The position numbers and the translations under genes are program-made. From Gammaproteobacteria bacterium (lineage in GTDB: Bacteria > Pseudomonadota > Gammaproteobacteria > SZUA-152), in the NCBI GenBank assembly GCA_024276955.1, contig JAJRWE010000187.1, positions 1-47,744 on the forward strand: DNA of 47,744 bases. The letters are read 5' to 3'. Of the stretch, positions 26,283 to 35,114 are shown piece by piece. The notes under the pieces are model-generated. The model searched no databases. It worked only from the letters and a program-made list of their open reading frames with translations, and had not been told where the DNA came from. The number at the start of each line of letters is the position of its first letter. The first letter of the stretch is position 1.

Positions 26283-26590
26283 AAACTTTTTCTCAATGGA
26301 AAACAATAAGATATAGAGCGAGAAGGCGATGACAGATGACTAGAGTATTGTGAGTGTAAAAAACACCGACAGCGGTTACTCAGCGGGGAATACCCCTCAA
26401 AACCCTCGTAACCGATTGATTTTTTTGAAAACACCAAAGATCATCATGATTACCTGATAAAATTACGTCAAATACGCATGTAAGTAATTCCGACAATCAG
26501 GCGACGAGCAGCATTACCGATAGATCTGCGGGCATGACGTAACAGGCCTTGGGGTTGAAACACAATATCAAGCAACACCATGATCCAGTG

Positions 26591-27691
26591 TCATGGTGAA
26601 ACGTCCAACATGCGGTTGAGTGCCAGCAGGGCCTGCTCGGCCTCGGCCGCCGGAACCTTGATCTGGTTCACGACATTTCCCTCGACGAGGTTTTCGAGGC
26701 TCCACAGCAGGGCCTCGGGGCCGATGCGGAACATGGTGGAGCACATGCACACGGTACCGGACATGAAGTGCACGAACTTACCTTCGCGTTTGAACTGCTC
26801 GTGCAGGCGGTTGACCAGGTTCAGCTCGGTGCCCACCAGCCAGCGGGTGCCGGGTTCGCTGTCGCGAATGGTGTTGATGATGAGTTCGGTGGAGCCCACG
26901 TAGTCGGACTTCTGGCACACTTCGAAGGAACTTTCCGGGTGGGAGATGACCTTGGTTTCCGGGTGACGGGCCTTGAACTGGTCGATGAATGCCGGCTTGA
27001 ACATCTGGTGCACGGAGCAGAACCCCTTCCACAGGATCATCTTCGCGCCCCGGATCTGTTCCCGCGCCAGACCACCCATGGGCTGATCGTAATCCCATAC
27101 CACCATGTCTTGCAGCGGGATGCCCATGCCGAAGGCGGTGTTGCGGCCCAGATGCTGATCGGGAAAGAACAGCACCTTTTCACGCCGGCCAAAGGACCAG
27201 TCCAGCACGTGACGGGCATTGGTGGAGGTGCAGACGATGCCGCCGTGGCGGCCGCAGAAGGCCTTCAGGTCGGCGGCGGAGGTGATGTAGGTAACGGGCG
27301 TGATCTGCTCGTCCGGATCCAACACCTGCGACAGCTCGCGCCAGGCGCGTTCGACATTGGCGAGATTGGCCATGTCGGCCATAGAGCAGCCGGCGGCAAG
27401 GTCGGGCAGTATGGCGGTCTGCTCGGGGCGCGAGACGATGTCCGCCACCTCGGCCATGAAGTGCACGCCGCAGAAGACGATGTATTCGGCATCCGAATCC
27501 GCGGCACGGCGCGACAGTTTCAGCGAATCACCGCTGACGTCGGCGTGGCGGAACACCTCTTCACGCTGGTAGTGGTGGCCGAGGATAATCAGGCGCTCGC
27601 CGAGGGCCTGCTTGGCGGCGACGATGCGCTGCTGGATTTCCTCTTCACCGAGACGGGTAAAACTTTGCATTTCGAGGGGATTGGCAGACAT
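26591..27691 (-). CDS. nadA: Quinolinate synthase A
   Basis: NadA condenses iminoaspartate with dihydroxyacetone phosphate to quinolinate, the first pyridine compound of de novo NAD synthesis. It uses a 4Fe-4S cluster. The 366-residue protein has the three cluster cysteine positions: C102 (AAGCSMAD), C225 (GFCSVHQMF) and C315/C317 (TVCMCSTMF). LGHHYQREEV and SGDSLKLSR near residues 38-60 bind substrate. The length fits the longer NadA form of gammaproteobacteria. It stands alone here; nadB and nadC are not nearby. The gap before the upstream gene aspS is filled with repeats. Confidence 0.97.
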   Translation of the reverse strand: MSANPLEMQSFTRLGEEEIQQRIVAAKQALGERLIILGHHYQREEVFRHADVSGDSLKLSRRAADSDAEYIVFCGVHFMAEVADIVSRPEQTAILPDLAAGCSMADMANLANVERAWRELSQVLDPDEQITPVTYITSAADLKAFCGRHGGIVCTSTNARHVLDWSFGRREKVLFFPDQHLGRNTAFGMGIPLQDMVVWDYDQPMGGLAREQIRGAKMILWKGFCSVHQMFKPAFIDQFKARHPETKVISHPESSFEVCQKSDYVGSTELIINTIRDSEPGTRWLVGTELNLVNRLHEQFKREGKFVHFMSGTVCMCSTMFRIGPEALLWSLENLVEGNVVNQIKVPAAEAEQALLALNRMLDVSP

Positions 27692-27810
27692 GGTTACAAC
27701 TCCCGGATACCTGTGTCAGGCGATGGTATCACTTTCAACTTAGAGCTCAAACGAGCCGGAAAGTTGCCGGTTGTCCGTTGCCGGCAGGTGTGGGTTCTGG
27801 CTGATCTGTT

Positions 27811-28091
27811 TCACCACAGAGGCACAGAGAAACACAGAGTTTCTTTTTTCTCGTTACACCGCTCCGCGGTGTAACGCAAAAGGGTAGCTCATTCACTCGC
27901 GAGTGACGTGGCGCTGAGCGCCACCCGATGTGTGACACCGCAGAGCGGTGTCACAAGTTATAAGTAGGCGTCCTGAAGCGACCTCTGGATTCCGGCTAAA
28001 AACATGCCGGAATGACGGCATTCGCAGCAAGCTGCGGGAATTAAATCCCAGGCGATTCAACTCTGTGTTCTCCGTGTCTCTGTGGCAAAAA
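27811..28091. repeat. Cluster of dispersed intergenic repeats (CACAGAG, TTACACCGC and GGATTCCGGC types)
   Basis: CCACAGAGGCACAGAG (from 27814) faces its complement CTCTGTGTTCTCCGTGTCTC (from 28061). Between them lie palindromes TTACACCGC-TCC-GCGGTGTAA (27854-27874) and GTGACACCGC-AGA-GCGGTGTCAC (about 27934-27956), and a GGATTCCGGC..GCCGGAATGACGG unit (about 27989-28018). The CACAGAG and GGATTCCGGC types recur at 36848-37054. No gene was found in this 27692-28116 gap. Confidence 0.8.
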
Positions 28092-28116
28092 CCTGTGTTG
28101 GGCACAATCGCGAAGG

Positions 28117-29916
28117 CTACGCCCCCTTGCCGCCCTCTTCCACCTTCGGCTGGCGCAGACGAATACCCAGTTCACGCAGCTGATTGGGATCGGCCTCGGA
28201 CGGCGCCTGGGTCAGAAGGCAGGCGGCGGTCTGAGTCTTGGGGAAGGCCATGACCTCGCGGATCGAGCTGGCGCCGGTCATCAGCATCACCAGGCGGTCG
28301 AGGCCGAAGGCGATACCGCCGTGGGGCGGGCAGCCGTACTTGAGGGCGTCGAGCAGGAAGCCGAACTTGTCGCGCGCCTCTTCGTCGCTGATGCCGAGCA
28401 GGCGGAACACGGTGGACTGCACCTCTTCACGATAGATACGCTGCGAACCACCGCCCACTTCGGTGCCGTTGAGCACCATGTCGTAGGCGCGCGACAGACA
28501 CTCGCCGGGATTGCCCTCCAGTTTGTCGATGTCTTCCTCACGCGGCGCGGTGAAGGGGTGATGCAGGGCGGTCCAGCGGCCGGCCTTGGGCTCGTGTTCG
28601 AACATGGGGAAGTCCACCACCCACAGCGGGCGCCAGCCGCGCTCCACCAGCTCGCGGTCGAGGCCCAGCTTGACGCGCAAGGCGCCCAGCGCCTCATTGA
28701 CCACGCTGGCCTTGTCGGCGCCAAAGAAGATCAGGTCACCGTCTTCTGCGCCGGTGCGCTCTAGGATGCCGTCGATGGCCTCATCGGGCAGGAACTTGAG
28801 GATCGGCGATTGCAGGCCGTCGCGGCCCTTGGCCCGCTCGTTGACCTTGATGTAGGCCAGGCCACGGGCGCCATAGATGCCGACGTACTTGGTATAGTCG
28901 TCGATCTCCTTGCGCGTCAGTTCGCAGCCCTTGGGCAGGCGCAGGGCGGCGACACGGCCCTCGGGGTCGTCGGCGGGGCCGGCGAAGACCTTGAATTCCA
29001 CCCCGGCCATGAGGTCGTCCACGTCCACCAGTTCCAGCGGGATGCGCAGGTCGGGCTTGTCGGAACCATAGCGCTGCATGGCCTCGGCGTAGCTCATACG
29101 CGGGAAGGGCTTGGGCAGCGCCACTTCCAGCGTCTTGGCAAACAGCTCGCGCATCATGCCTTCCATCAGGCCCATCAGTTCTTCCTCGTCCATGAACGAG
29201 GCCTCGATGTCGAGCTGGGTGAATTCGGGCTGGCGGTCGGCGCGCAGGTCTTCGTCGCGGAAACAGCGCACGATCTGGTAATAACGGTCCATGCCGGACA
29301 TCATCAGCAGCTGCTTGAACAGCTGTGGCGACTGCGGCAGGGCGAAGAACCGGCCCGGGTGGGTGCGGCTGGGCACCAGATAGTCACGCGCGCCTTCCGG
29401 CGTGGCCTTGGTGAGCATGGGAGTCTCCATGTCGAGGAAGCCGCGATCATCAAGGTATTCGCGCAGGGCGCGGGTGATGGACGAGCGCAGACGCAGGCGC
29501 TGTTGCATGGCCGGACGACGCAGGTCGATGTAGCGATAGCGCAGGCGGTGCTCTTCGGAGACCTCGTCGTCTTCGATGTCGAGCTGGAAGGGCGGCGTCT
29601 CGGCGCGGTTGAAGATCTCCAGCTCCTTGCCCAGCACCTCCACCTGGCCGGTGGCCATGTCGGAATTCTCGGTGCCCTCGGGACGGCGCCGCACGCGGCC
29701 CTTGACGCGCAGGACAAACTCGCTGCGCACCGCCTCGGCGGTGGCGAAGGCCTCGACTGTATCCGGGTCGAACACCACCTGCGAGATGCCCTCGCGGTCA
29801 CGCAGATCGATAAAGATCACCCCGCCGTGATCACGGCGGCGATGCGCCCAGCCGCAGAGGGTGACCTCTTCGTCGATGTGAGATTCATTGAGATGCCCGC
29901 AGTAGTGGCTTCGCAT
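28117..29916 (-). CDS. aspS: Aspartyl-tRNA synthetase
   Basis: A class II aminoacyl-tRNA synthetase that charges tRNA-Asp (or tRNA-Asp/Asn) in the cytoplasm. It has 599 residues, the normal bacterial length with the GAD insertion. The N-terminal anticodon-binding OB fold begins [15 protein letters not shown] and includes [11 protein letters not shown]. Motif 2 lies around [23 protein letters not shown], and motif 3 is [13 protein letters not shown]. The start at ATG 29916 is set by family alignment; the frame upstream is open but unlike the family. In many gammaproteobacteria fmdB-DUF502-aspS is followed closely by yebC-ruvC; here about 27 kb separate them. Confidence 0.97.
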   Translation of the reverse strand: MRSHYCGHLNESHIDEEVTLCGWAHRRRDHGGVIFIDLRDREGISQVVFDPDTVEAFATAEAVRSEFVLRVKGRVRRRPEGTENSDMATGQVEVLGKELEIFNRAETPPFQLDIEDDEVSEEHRLRYRYIDLRRPAMQQRLRLRSSITRALREYLDDRGFLDMETPMLTKATPEGARDYLVPSRTHPGRFFALPQSPQLFKQLLMMSGMDRYYQIVRCFRDEDLRADRQPEFTQLDIEASFMDEEELMGLMEGMMRELFAKTLEVALPKPFPRMSYAEAMQRYGSDKPDLRIPLELVDVDDLMAGVEFKVFAGPADDPEGRVAALRLPKGCELTRKEIDDYTKYVGIYGARGLAYIKVNERAKGRDGLQSPILKFLPDEAIDGILERTGAEDGDLIFFGADKASVVNEALGALRVKLGLDRELVERGWRPLWVVDFPMFEHEPKAGRWTALHHPFTAPREEDIDKLEGNPGECLSRAYDMVLNGTEVGGGSQRIYREEVQSTVFRLLGISDEEARDKFGFLLDALKYGCPPHGGIAFGLDRLVMLMTGASSIREVMAFPKTQTAACLLTQAPSEADPNQLRELGIRLRQPKVEEGGKGA

Positions 29917-29975
29917 GTGACTGATCCTTCGAAAAAAAGACGGGAATGGTACGGATTGGCTGCCGCCGATGCAAC

Positions 29976-30629
29976 TCAGGCGGCGTTCTCCGCGTCGGGT
30001 CTGGTGGCTGCCTTGGTGCCGTCCGGCAAGGCGTCCGGGGTCCATTCCGGTACCACCACGCCGGCGGAAATGATCATTTTCAGGCCATCGTCCACGCTCA
30101 TATCCAGCTCGACCACGTCGTCACTGGGCACCATAATGAAGAAACCCGAGGTGGGATTGGGCGTGGTGGGGATAAAGACATTGACCACCTTCCGACCCGT
30201 CTTGGTCTGCGCCTCACCGGCGGTGGTGCTGGACTGAAAGGCCAGCGTCCACAGGCCCGGGCGCGGATATTCCACCAGCAGCACCTTGCGGAAGGACTGG
30301 TCATTGGAGGAAAACACCGTCTCCAGAATCTGCTTCACACCGGTATAAATGGTGCGCACCAGCGGAATCTGCGCCAGCACCGACTCCCACAGCTTGACCA
30401 GCTTGCGGCCAAACAGATTGGCCACCACCATGCCCGTGACCAGCACGATGATGGTGGTCAGCACCACCCCCAGGCCGGGAATATGGAAGCCCAGCAGGTT
30501 ATCCGGCCGATAAGGCTCAGGCAGCAGCAGCAGGGTCTGATCCATCATGCCCACCAGCAGCTTGATGACCATCACGGTCACCCCCAGCGGTACCCACACC
30601 AGCAGTCCGGCGATGAGATAACGCTTCAT
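29976..30629 (-). CDS. DUF502 family membrane protein
   Basis: An integral inner-membrane protein of 217 residues. Two N-terminal membrane segments ([24 protein letters not shown], then [21 protein letters not shown]) are followed by the conserved [16 protein letters not shown] and, after [19 protein letters not shown], by [20 protein letters not shown], both diagnostic of DUF502. Function is unknown. The ATG at 30629 (MKRYLIAG) matches the usual family start. The gene follows fmdB and precedes aspS by 59 bp, a conserved grouping. Confidence 0.92.
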   Translation of the reverse strand: MKRYLIAGLLVWVPLGVTVMVIKLLVGMMDQTLLLLPEPYRPDNLLGFHIPGLGVVLTTIIVLVTGMVVANLFGRKLVKLWESVLAQIPLVRTIYTGVKQILETVFSSNDQSFRKVLLVEYPRPGLWTLAFQSSTTAGEAQTKTGRKVVNVFIPTTPNPTSGFFIMVPSDDVVELDMSVDDGLKMIISAGVVVPEWTPDALPDGTKAATRPDAENAA

Positions 30630-30666
30630 GCGGCGCGCCACATGCGGACCAGTTCAGCGACGCGCA

Positions 30667-30963
30667 TCAGTGACAGCCACAACCGCCGGAGCTGCAGCCA
30701 CCCGAGGCGACCTTCTTCGGCGCATTGTCACTACTGCCAGCACGGCTGCCGGAGTCACTCTTGTCGGCATTCTTCTTGCCGCCACCCTTGAAATCAGTTT
30801 CATACCAGCCGCTGCCCTTGAGGCGAAAACCGGCTGCAGACACCAGTTTTTTCAATTCTGGCTTACCGCATTCGGGGCAGTCGGTAAGGGCATCGTCACT
30901 CATCTTCTGCAGGGCTTCATGGCGGTGGCCACAGGCCTTGCAGGCGTATTCGTAAATCGGCAT
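30667..30963 (-). CDS. FmdB-family zinc-ribbon protein
   Basis: A 98-residue protein with the FmdB regulatory domain: MPIYEYACKACGHRHEALQKMSD and DCPECGKPELKKLVSAAGFRLKGSGWYETDFK. It has two CxxC pairs that form a zinc ribbon. The tail is serine/lysine-rich and ends ASGGCSSGGCGCH, a cysteine-rich extension. The start at ATG 30963 is the family start. FmdB-like proteins of this type regularly precede DUF502 and aspS; their role is not known. Confidence 0.93.
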   Translation of the reverse strand: MPIYEYACKACGHRHEALQKMSDDALTDCPECGKPELKKLVSAAGFRLKGSGWYETDFKGGGKKNADKSDSGSRAGSSDNAPKKVASGGCSSGGCGCH

Positions 30964-31123
30964 TGCTACATCCTCTTCATTCATGCGTATCCCGACAGTG
31001 GGAGGTTGGGACCAACACAAAAAAAACAAGCAGAGGATTATACCTTGCCACGGGCAGGAGCGTCGCCCCTGCCGGCAAAGCTGCTAAAATGCGGGCCTTT
31101 TAAACTCCACCGCAAACACCACC

Positions 31124-31534
31124 ATGGCCCGAAAGAAAATCAACATCACCCGCGAAAACAAATGCAGCTTCTGCAAGGGCGCGAAATGCTGCGTCTACTT
31201 CACCGAACGGCTGGAAACGCCACGCAGTATGCATGACTTCGACCATCTGCTGTGGCAAATCTCGCACCGCGACGTACGCATCTACAAGGACGACGATGGC
31301 TGGTATCTATTGATAGAAACACCCTGCCTGCACCTACAGTCCGATGGCCGCTGCGGCATCTACGAAACCCGGCCCACGGTATGCCGCGAACACAGCAACG
31401 ACTACTGTGAGTACGATGCCCCCGCCGAGGAGGGCTTTGAACTCTACTTCGATGGCTACGACGCCCTGCTGAAATACTGTCGCCAGCGCTTCAAAACCTG
31501 GGACAGACGCATGGAACAACGAAACACCCGCTAA
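31124..31534 (+). CDS. YkgJ-family cysteine cluster protein
   Basis: A 136-residue protein with the zinc/iron-chelating YkgJ (CxxCxxCC) domain: CSFCKGAKCCVYF near the N-terminus, then PCLHLQSDGRCGIYETRPTVCREH. The eight or so cysteines likely hold a metal centre. The biochemical role of the family is not settled. It is transcribed divergently from fmdB with a gap of 160 bp. The start at ATG 31124 is supported by the family N-terminus. Confidence 0.9.
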   Translation: MARKKINITRENKCSFCKGAKCCVYFTERLETPRSMHDFDHLLWQISHRDVRIYKDDDGWYLLIETPCLHLQSDGRCGIYETRPTVCREHSNDYCEYDAPAEEGFELYFDGYDALLKYCRQRFKTWDRRMEQRNTR

Positions 31535-31578
31535 TTTCAACGTGGAACGGGCCATGCCCACGATTACTGCGTTAATCT

Positions 31579-31642
31579 GTGGGAGCGGCTTCAGCCGCGA
31601 AGCAGGACTTACCGGCACCTTCGCGGCTGAAGCCGCTCCCAC
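31579..31642. repeat. Inverted repeat, GGGAGCGGCTTCAGCCGCGAA type
   Basis: Two 23-bp arms (31579-31601 and 31620-31642) built on GAGCGGCTTCAGCCGCGAA and its complement pair across 18 bp. The same element occurs at 43074-43143. It is a typical dispersed extragenic palindrome between convergent genes. Confidence 0.85.
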
Positions 31643-31700
31643 AATGTTAAACAACCACCCCTGTGATAGCCGGAAAAAATATCGCGGGCATGGCCCGCTC

Positions 31701-32372
31701 CTACGCAGGCTTTCCCTCCACCGGCGGCATGATGTCGCGAAAACCCCGAATGGCCGCAAACTCGCCCACGTCCTTGTCCGGCGCTCGACTGTCCGGCCGG
31801 TGCACGCACAACAGCTGGCCAATACCGGCCTCCTGCGCCGAACGCAGCACCGGCAGACTGTCGTCTACCAGCAGCGTCGTCTTGGGTACGAAGGGTTCCG
31901 CCGTCTTCAGCAATCCCCAGAACTGCGGATCCTCCTTGGGGCGGCCAAAATCGTGCGCACAGAAGACGGCGTCAAAGTGCCCTGCCAGCCGGGTGCGATC
32001 CATCTTTAGCTGCAGGCTCTTCATATGCGCATTGGTCACCAACACCGCGCGGCGGCCCGAATCCCGCACCGCCTTGAGAAAGACCACCACGTTGGGATGC
32101 ACGGCAATCAGGTGATCCACCTCCTGCTTCAGCGCCGCAATATCCATGCCCAGCTCATTGCTCCAATAATCCAGGCAATACCAGTCCATGGTGCCCTCGA
32201 CCTGCCGATAACGCCGCATCAGTTCGCTGCGTGCCGTTTCCAGGTTAATTTCACGCAGCTCGGCATAGCGCCGGGGCATGTGCTCCAGCCAGAAATGGTT
32301 GTCGAAGTGCAGGTCCAGCAGGGTGCCATCCATGTCCAGCAGCACGGTGTCGATACGCGTCCAGTCGATCAC
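31701..32372 (-). CDS. yrfG: HAD-family nucleotidase, YrfG type (GMP/IMP 5'-nucleotidase)
   Basis: A 223-residue haloacid dehalogenase-type phosphatase. Motif I is DMDGTLLDLHFDN, with the nucleophile and acid/base Asp; motif II is the Thr in VLVTNAH; motif III/IV is the region GRPKEDPQFW followed by LLVDDSLPVL. FWLEHMPRRYAEL and DWYCLDYW are characteristic of the YrfG group, which hydrolyses GMP and IMP in Escherichia coli. The stop is 2 bp from the end of the downstream-reading neighbour at 32375, so the two are probably co-transcribed. Confidence 0.9.
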   Translation of the reverse strand: MIDWTRIDTVLLDMDGTLLDLHFDNHFWLEHMPRRYAELREINLETARSELMRRYRQVEGTMDWYCLDYWSNELGMDIAALKQEVDHLIAVHPNVVVFLKAVRDSGRRAVLVTNAHMKSLQLKMDRTRLAGHFDAVFCAHDFGRPKEDPQFWGLLKTAEPFVPKTTLLVDDSLPVLRSAQEAGIGQLLCVHRPDSRAPDKDVGEFAAIRGFRDIMPPVEGKPA

Positions 32373-32374
32373 CT

Positions 32375-32668
32375 TCAGTCCTCCCGCCGGGCCGAAATCA
32401 CCACTTCGTGTCGCTCCAGCCGTCCCTCGCTACCGAAGGCCTCCTTGGGCAGCGGATTCTGGTGTGCCAGCTTGAAATCCTCGCTTCCCACCCAGTTGTT
32501 GAAGGCGGCCTCGTCCTCCCAGGTGGTCAGCACCACGTAGGGGATGTCCTCGTCGGCAGGACGCAGAACATCCATGCGCACAAAGCCCGGCTGCTTGCCC
32601 ACCTGCCCCGCGCGGCGTCGAAAACGCGCCTCGAACCGCTCTTCCCAGCCATTAGCAACCACGTACAT
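32375..32668 (-). CDS. Antibiotic biosynthesis monooxygenase-fold (ABM) protein
   Basis: A 97-residue ferredoxin-like ABM domain: MYVVANGWEERFEARFRRRAG, GFVRMDVLRP, YVVLTTWEDEAAFNNWVGSEDFKLAH. The W..E/A..W..S..F..AH pattern fits ABM proteins such as the HmoB/IsdG-like group, some of which degrade haem, but residues decisive for haem were not identified. The start at ATG 32668 follows AGGAG. It lies upstream of the nucleotidase gene with a 2-bp gap, an operon of two. Confidence 0.82.
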   Translation of the reverse strand: MYVVANGWEERFEARFRRRAGQVGKQPGFVRMDVLRPADEDIPYVVLTTWEDEAAFNNWVGSEDFKLAHQNPLPKEAFGSEGRLERHEVVISARRED

Positions 32669-33024
32669 TGTTGTTTTTCTCCTGTGCTGCAACATGCTCC
32701 GAATAGCGGGCCATATTTCAAATCACTTCACCCGCAAGTGAAGATAGCCTGAATACAACCAAAATTCGACCGCTGAGTACCCCGCCCGTGCGTATCAATT
32801 CCAATGCAGGATGTCGGCATTTTTTACAGTGCCTAAATCACCCCCCATCAGCCTCAAAGCCCCGTCGTTGCAAGGCCTCGAGACAATAACTGAGAAATAT
32901 ACAGAAAAACCCCCCAACCCCTTCCACAAATACCCGTCGATAAACCTTACAGTAATCCCAACCTCCCGCTGAATCACAGCCAGAATACTTGGCAAACTGT
33001 TGTTAATTCACGGAAATGAAAGGT

Positions 33025-33040
33025 AGGCATGCTTTCTGCT
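33025..33040 (+). promoter_or_regulatory. Sigma54 (RpoN) -24/-12 promoter candidate for the second PEP-CTERM gene
   Basis: AGGCATGCTTTCTGCT matches the core GG-N10-GC of sigma54 promoters and shares GGCATG..TGCT with the site at 26267-26282. The GC lies 65 bp before the GTG start at 33104. The remaining bases of the 435-bp gap 32669-33103 showed no gene. Confidence 0.6.
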
Positions 33041-33103
33041 TGTTATAACAACACCAGACAGAATTCCCCGCATCAAACACCTGTTAAGCTGTAGAGGTAT
33101 ATC

Positions 33104-33985
33104 GTGAAACACTCCAAGCTATATTGCAGTACCGTTCTTGCCAGTCTCCTGACCTTCCCCGCCATCCAGGCCAATGCCGCCCCGATCACCATCGACGGCA
33201 GCCTGAGCGACTGGGGCATCAGCGTCGCCGACGGCACCAGTGCACAGCCCGTCGGTACCGATTACAGCGGCCTGCGCGGCGATCTCGCGGGCTCCATGAT
33301 CGAAGACACTGACGACACCACCAATAACCTGTATCTGGGCCCCAACTATGGTGGCCAGAACTACGATGGCGAATTCATGGGCGTACTGACCCAGGGCTCG
33401 ACCCTGTATCTGTCCATTCTCACCGGCCAGCGCCCGGACAACGGCTTCTCCGGCAGCAAGGGCCTGTATTCTCCCGGCGACATCCGTATCGAGACCAGCA
33501 TGGGCACCTTCGGCATCGAAGTCGGTGGTGGCGCCGTGTCCGGTGCCGGCAGCGCACTCACCGAGGGAGCCACCGGCACGACCTATGCTGTCAACAGCAA
33601 CGGTTATACCACTGGCAGCAGCGACACCGCCGCCGCGCAGACCGTGGGCTCCGTGTGGAGAGACGTGGACTGGATCCTTGATCCCATCAACCCCCAGCAG
33701 CCGGTGCAGTTCGAGATCAACGGCAGCAGCAGCCAGGTGGGCGAGGCCGACTTCATCTTCACCCGCAACAGCGTTACTGCCGAGCACGCCATCATCGAGC
33801 TGGCCCTGGATATCAGCGTCTGCGGCGGCGCCACCCTGCAGGAGTTCTACTGGCTACCCTCCTGTGGCAACGATGAGCTGCACGTCAGCACCGACATCAC
33901 CAGCGTGCCCGAGCCTGCCTCGCTGGCGCTGATGGGCCTGGGACTGCTGGGCATGATAGGCGTCGCACGCCGCCGTAGCGCCTGA
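33104..33985 (+). CDS. PEP-CTERM sorting domain protein
   Basis: An exported protein of 293 residues. A signal peptide (VLASLLTFPAIQANA) is followed by ITIDGSLSDWG, a start typical of carbohydrate-binding/DOMON-like beta-sandwiches, then a long Gly/Ser/Asn-rich part. The C-terminus is VPEPASLALMGLGLLGMIG plus RRRSA, a clear PEP-CTERM signal for exosortase-dependent anchoring or release. The two Cys residues near the end (VCGGATL and PSCGND) may form a disulfide. The GTG start at 33104 follows AGAGG. An intrinsic terminator follows. It shares promoter architecture with the vWA PEP-CTERM gene, 7 kb away. Confidence 0.92.
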   Translation: MKHSKLYCSTVLASLLTFPAIQANAAPITIDGSLSDWGISVADGTSAQPVGTDYSGLRGDLAGSMIEDTDDTTNNLYLGPNYGGQNYDGEFMGVLTQGSTLYLSILTGQRPDNGFSGSKGLYSPGDIRIETSMGTFGIEVGGGAVSGAGSALTEGATGTTYAVNSNGYTTGSSDTAAAQTVGSVWRDVDWILDPINPQQPVQFEINGSSSQVGEADFIFTRNSVTAEHAIIELALDISVCGGATLQEFYWLPSCGNDELHVSTDITSVPEPASLALMGLGLLGMIGVARRRSA

Positions 33986-34001
33986 TCGACACGCTAAAAC
34001 C

Positions 34002-34040
34002 AAAACGGCCGCTTCGCATCTGCGTCGCGGCCGTTTTTTA
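34002..34040 (+). terminator. Rho-independent terminator after the PEP-CTERM gene
   Basis: The stem AACGGCCGC / GCGGCCGTT with a 14-nt loop is followed by a T run on the plus strand. Confidence 0.88.
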
Positions 34041-34179
34041 TTGCCCTTATTTTTTATAGGCCGCCCGTCTCTCAGCTCATCTTGCCCCGGAACCGGCAGC
34101 AGAAGCCATGTGGCGGATACCCTTCATGTGGCCCGGAATTAGGCGTTGTGCAGAAACCGCAAGAGTTCACCCCAAACAG

Positions 34180-34218
34180 ACTGGTCATTTAATACTGGTC
34201 AGATAGACTATACTGGTT
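34180..34218 (+). promoter_or_regulatory. Three ACTGGT direct repeats upstream of the toxin-antitoxin pair
   Basis: ACTGGTC (34180), ACTGGTC (34194) and ACTGGTT (34212) are spaced 14 and 18 bp apart, starting 69 bp before the antitoxin ATG. TATACT at 34209-34214 could be the -10 element. Repeats at this location are typical binding sites for the antitoxin or toxin-antitoxin complex in autorepression. Confidence 0.5.
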
Positions 34219-34248
34219 TCTATCAGACTGAGTGCTGGGGGAAACACC

Positions 34249-34566
34249 ATGAAAATCAACGCGACCGAATTCAAGGCCAAGTGCCTGAAGCTGGTCGACG
34301 AAGTGGCCCGCACCCGCGAGCCCATCATCGTCACCAAGCACGGCAAGCCCGTGGCCAAGGTAGTGCCCATTGAGCCGGAAACCGAACCGGCCCGCACCGG
34401 CTTCGGTTGCATGGCCGGCACCATCAAAATCACCGGTGACATCATCACCCCCATTGAACAGGAATGGAGCGTCATCACTGGCGACGAAGATGAATTTTAC
34501 GCAGGCCTCGCCGTCCGGGCAGATGCGCCCATCAAAACAAAATCGCTGGGGAAGAAGCAGAAATGA
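34249..34566 (+). CDS. Type II antitoxin, Phd/YefM family
   Basis: A 105-residue antitoxin. The N-terminal DNA-binding part MKINATEFKAKCLKLVDEVA followed by PIIVTKHGKPVAKVVPIEPE is the Phd/YefM signature. The C-terminal half (ITPIEQEWSVITGDEDEFYAGL) would wrap the toxin. It overlaps the PIN toxin gene by 4 bp (ATGA), the usual coupling for such pairs. It likely binds the ACTGGT repeats just upstream. Confidence 0.93.
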   Translation: MKINATEFKAKCLKLVDEVARTREPIIVTKHGKPVAKVVPIEPETEPARTGFGCMAGTIKITGDIITPIEQEWSVITGDEDEFYAGLAVRADAPIKTKSLGKKQK

Positions 34567-35006
34567 GCCAGGCTCTGCTGATCGATACCCATGTCTGGCT
34601 CTGGTATGCCCAGGGCAATCGTCAAAGGCTCACCACCACAGCCGCCAGGCAACTGGAGTCGCTGGATGAACAGGGACGGCTACGCCTGTCCGTCCTGTCT
34701 GTCTGGGAACTGGGCATGCTGGATGCAAAAAGCCGAGTCCATCTAGGACAACCCTGCAAGGACTGGCTCAACACCTTCTTCGAACGCACGCATTTTCAGG
34801 TCATCGGGCTCGATATCGACGTCGCCCTGCAGGCCAGCCAGTTGCCGGACTTCGCCCATGCCGATCCCATCGACCGCATTCTGGTTGCCACCACCCGCCA
34901 CCACGACCTCACTCTGATCACCGAGGATCGCAAGATCCTCGACTATGCCCGGCAAGGCTATATGCGGGCCTGTTCTTCCAGCGATAAGGAATTGTTGAGC
35001 CGATGA
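34563..35006 (+). CDS. Type II toxin, PIN-domain ribonuclease
   Basis: A 147-residue PIN-domain protein. Acidic residues expected for Mg-dependent RNA cleavage are present: D8 (LIDTHVWLWY), E49 (VWELGML), D101/D104 (HADPIDRIL) and D122 (ITEDRKIL). This VapC-like subtype with the WELGML and DPIDRILVATT motifs is commonly paired with Phd-type antitoxins. The target is likely tRNA or mRNA; which one cannot be told. The pair lies next to ribD, where riboflavin genes normally follow. Confidence 0.93.
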   Translation: MSQALLIDTHVWLWYAQGNRQRLTTTAARQLESLDEQGRLRLSVLSVWELGMLDAKSRVHLGQPCKDWLNTFFERTHFQVIGLDIDVALQASQLPDFAHADPIDRILVATTRHHDLTLITEDRKILDYARQGYMRACSSSDKELLSR

Positions 35007-35114
35007 AAACACACAGCCTGTCAGGCTGTAAAAAGGTTCAGTGCTGTGGCCTGATGGATTGAGCCTGCGAAACCCGGGCTACTTGCTGGTGGCTTGGGTG
35101 AAGCGTGGTGGAAT

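Noticed and set aside
32795-32995. Minus-strand 66-codon frame before the second PEP-CTERM gene
   Set aside because: It has no motif and lies in a low-constraint intergenic region.
32985-33010. TTGGCAAACTGTTGTT as a sigma54 promoter
   Set aside because: The GG-to-GC spacing is one base short and the -12 GC is missing; the site at 33025-33040 is better.
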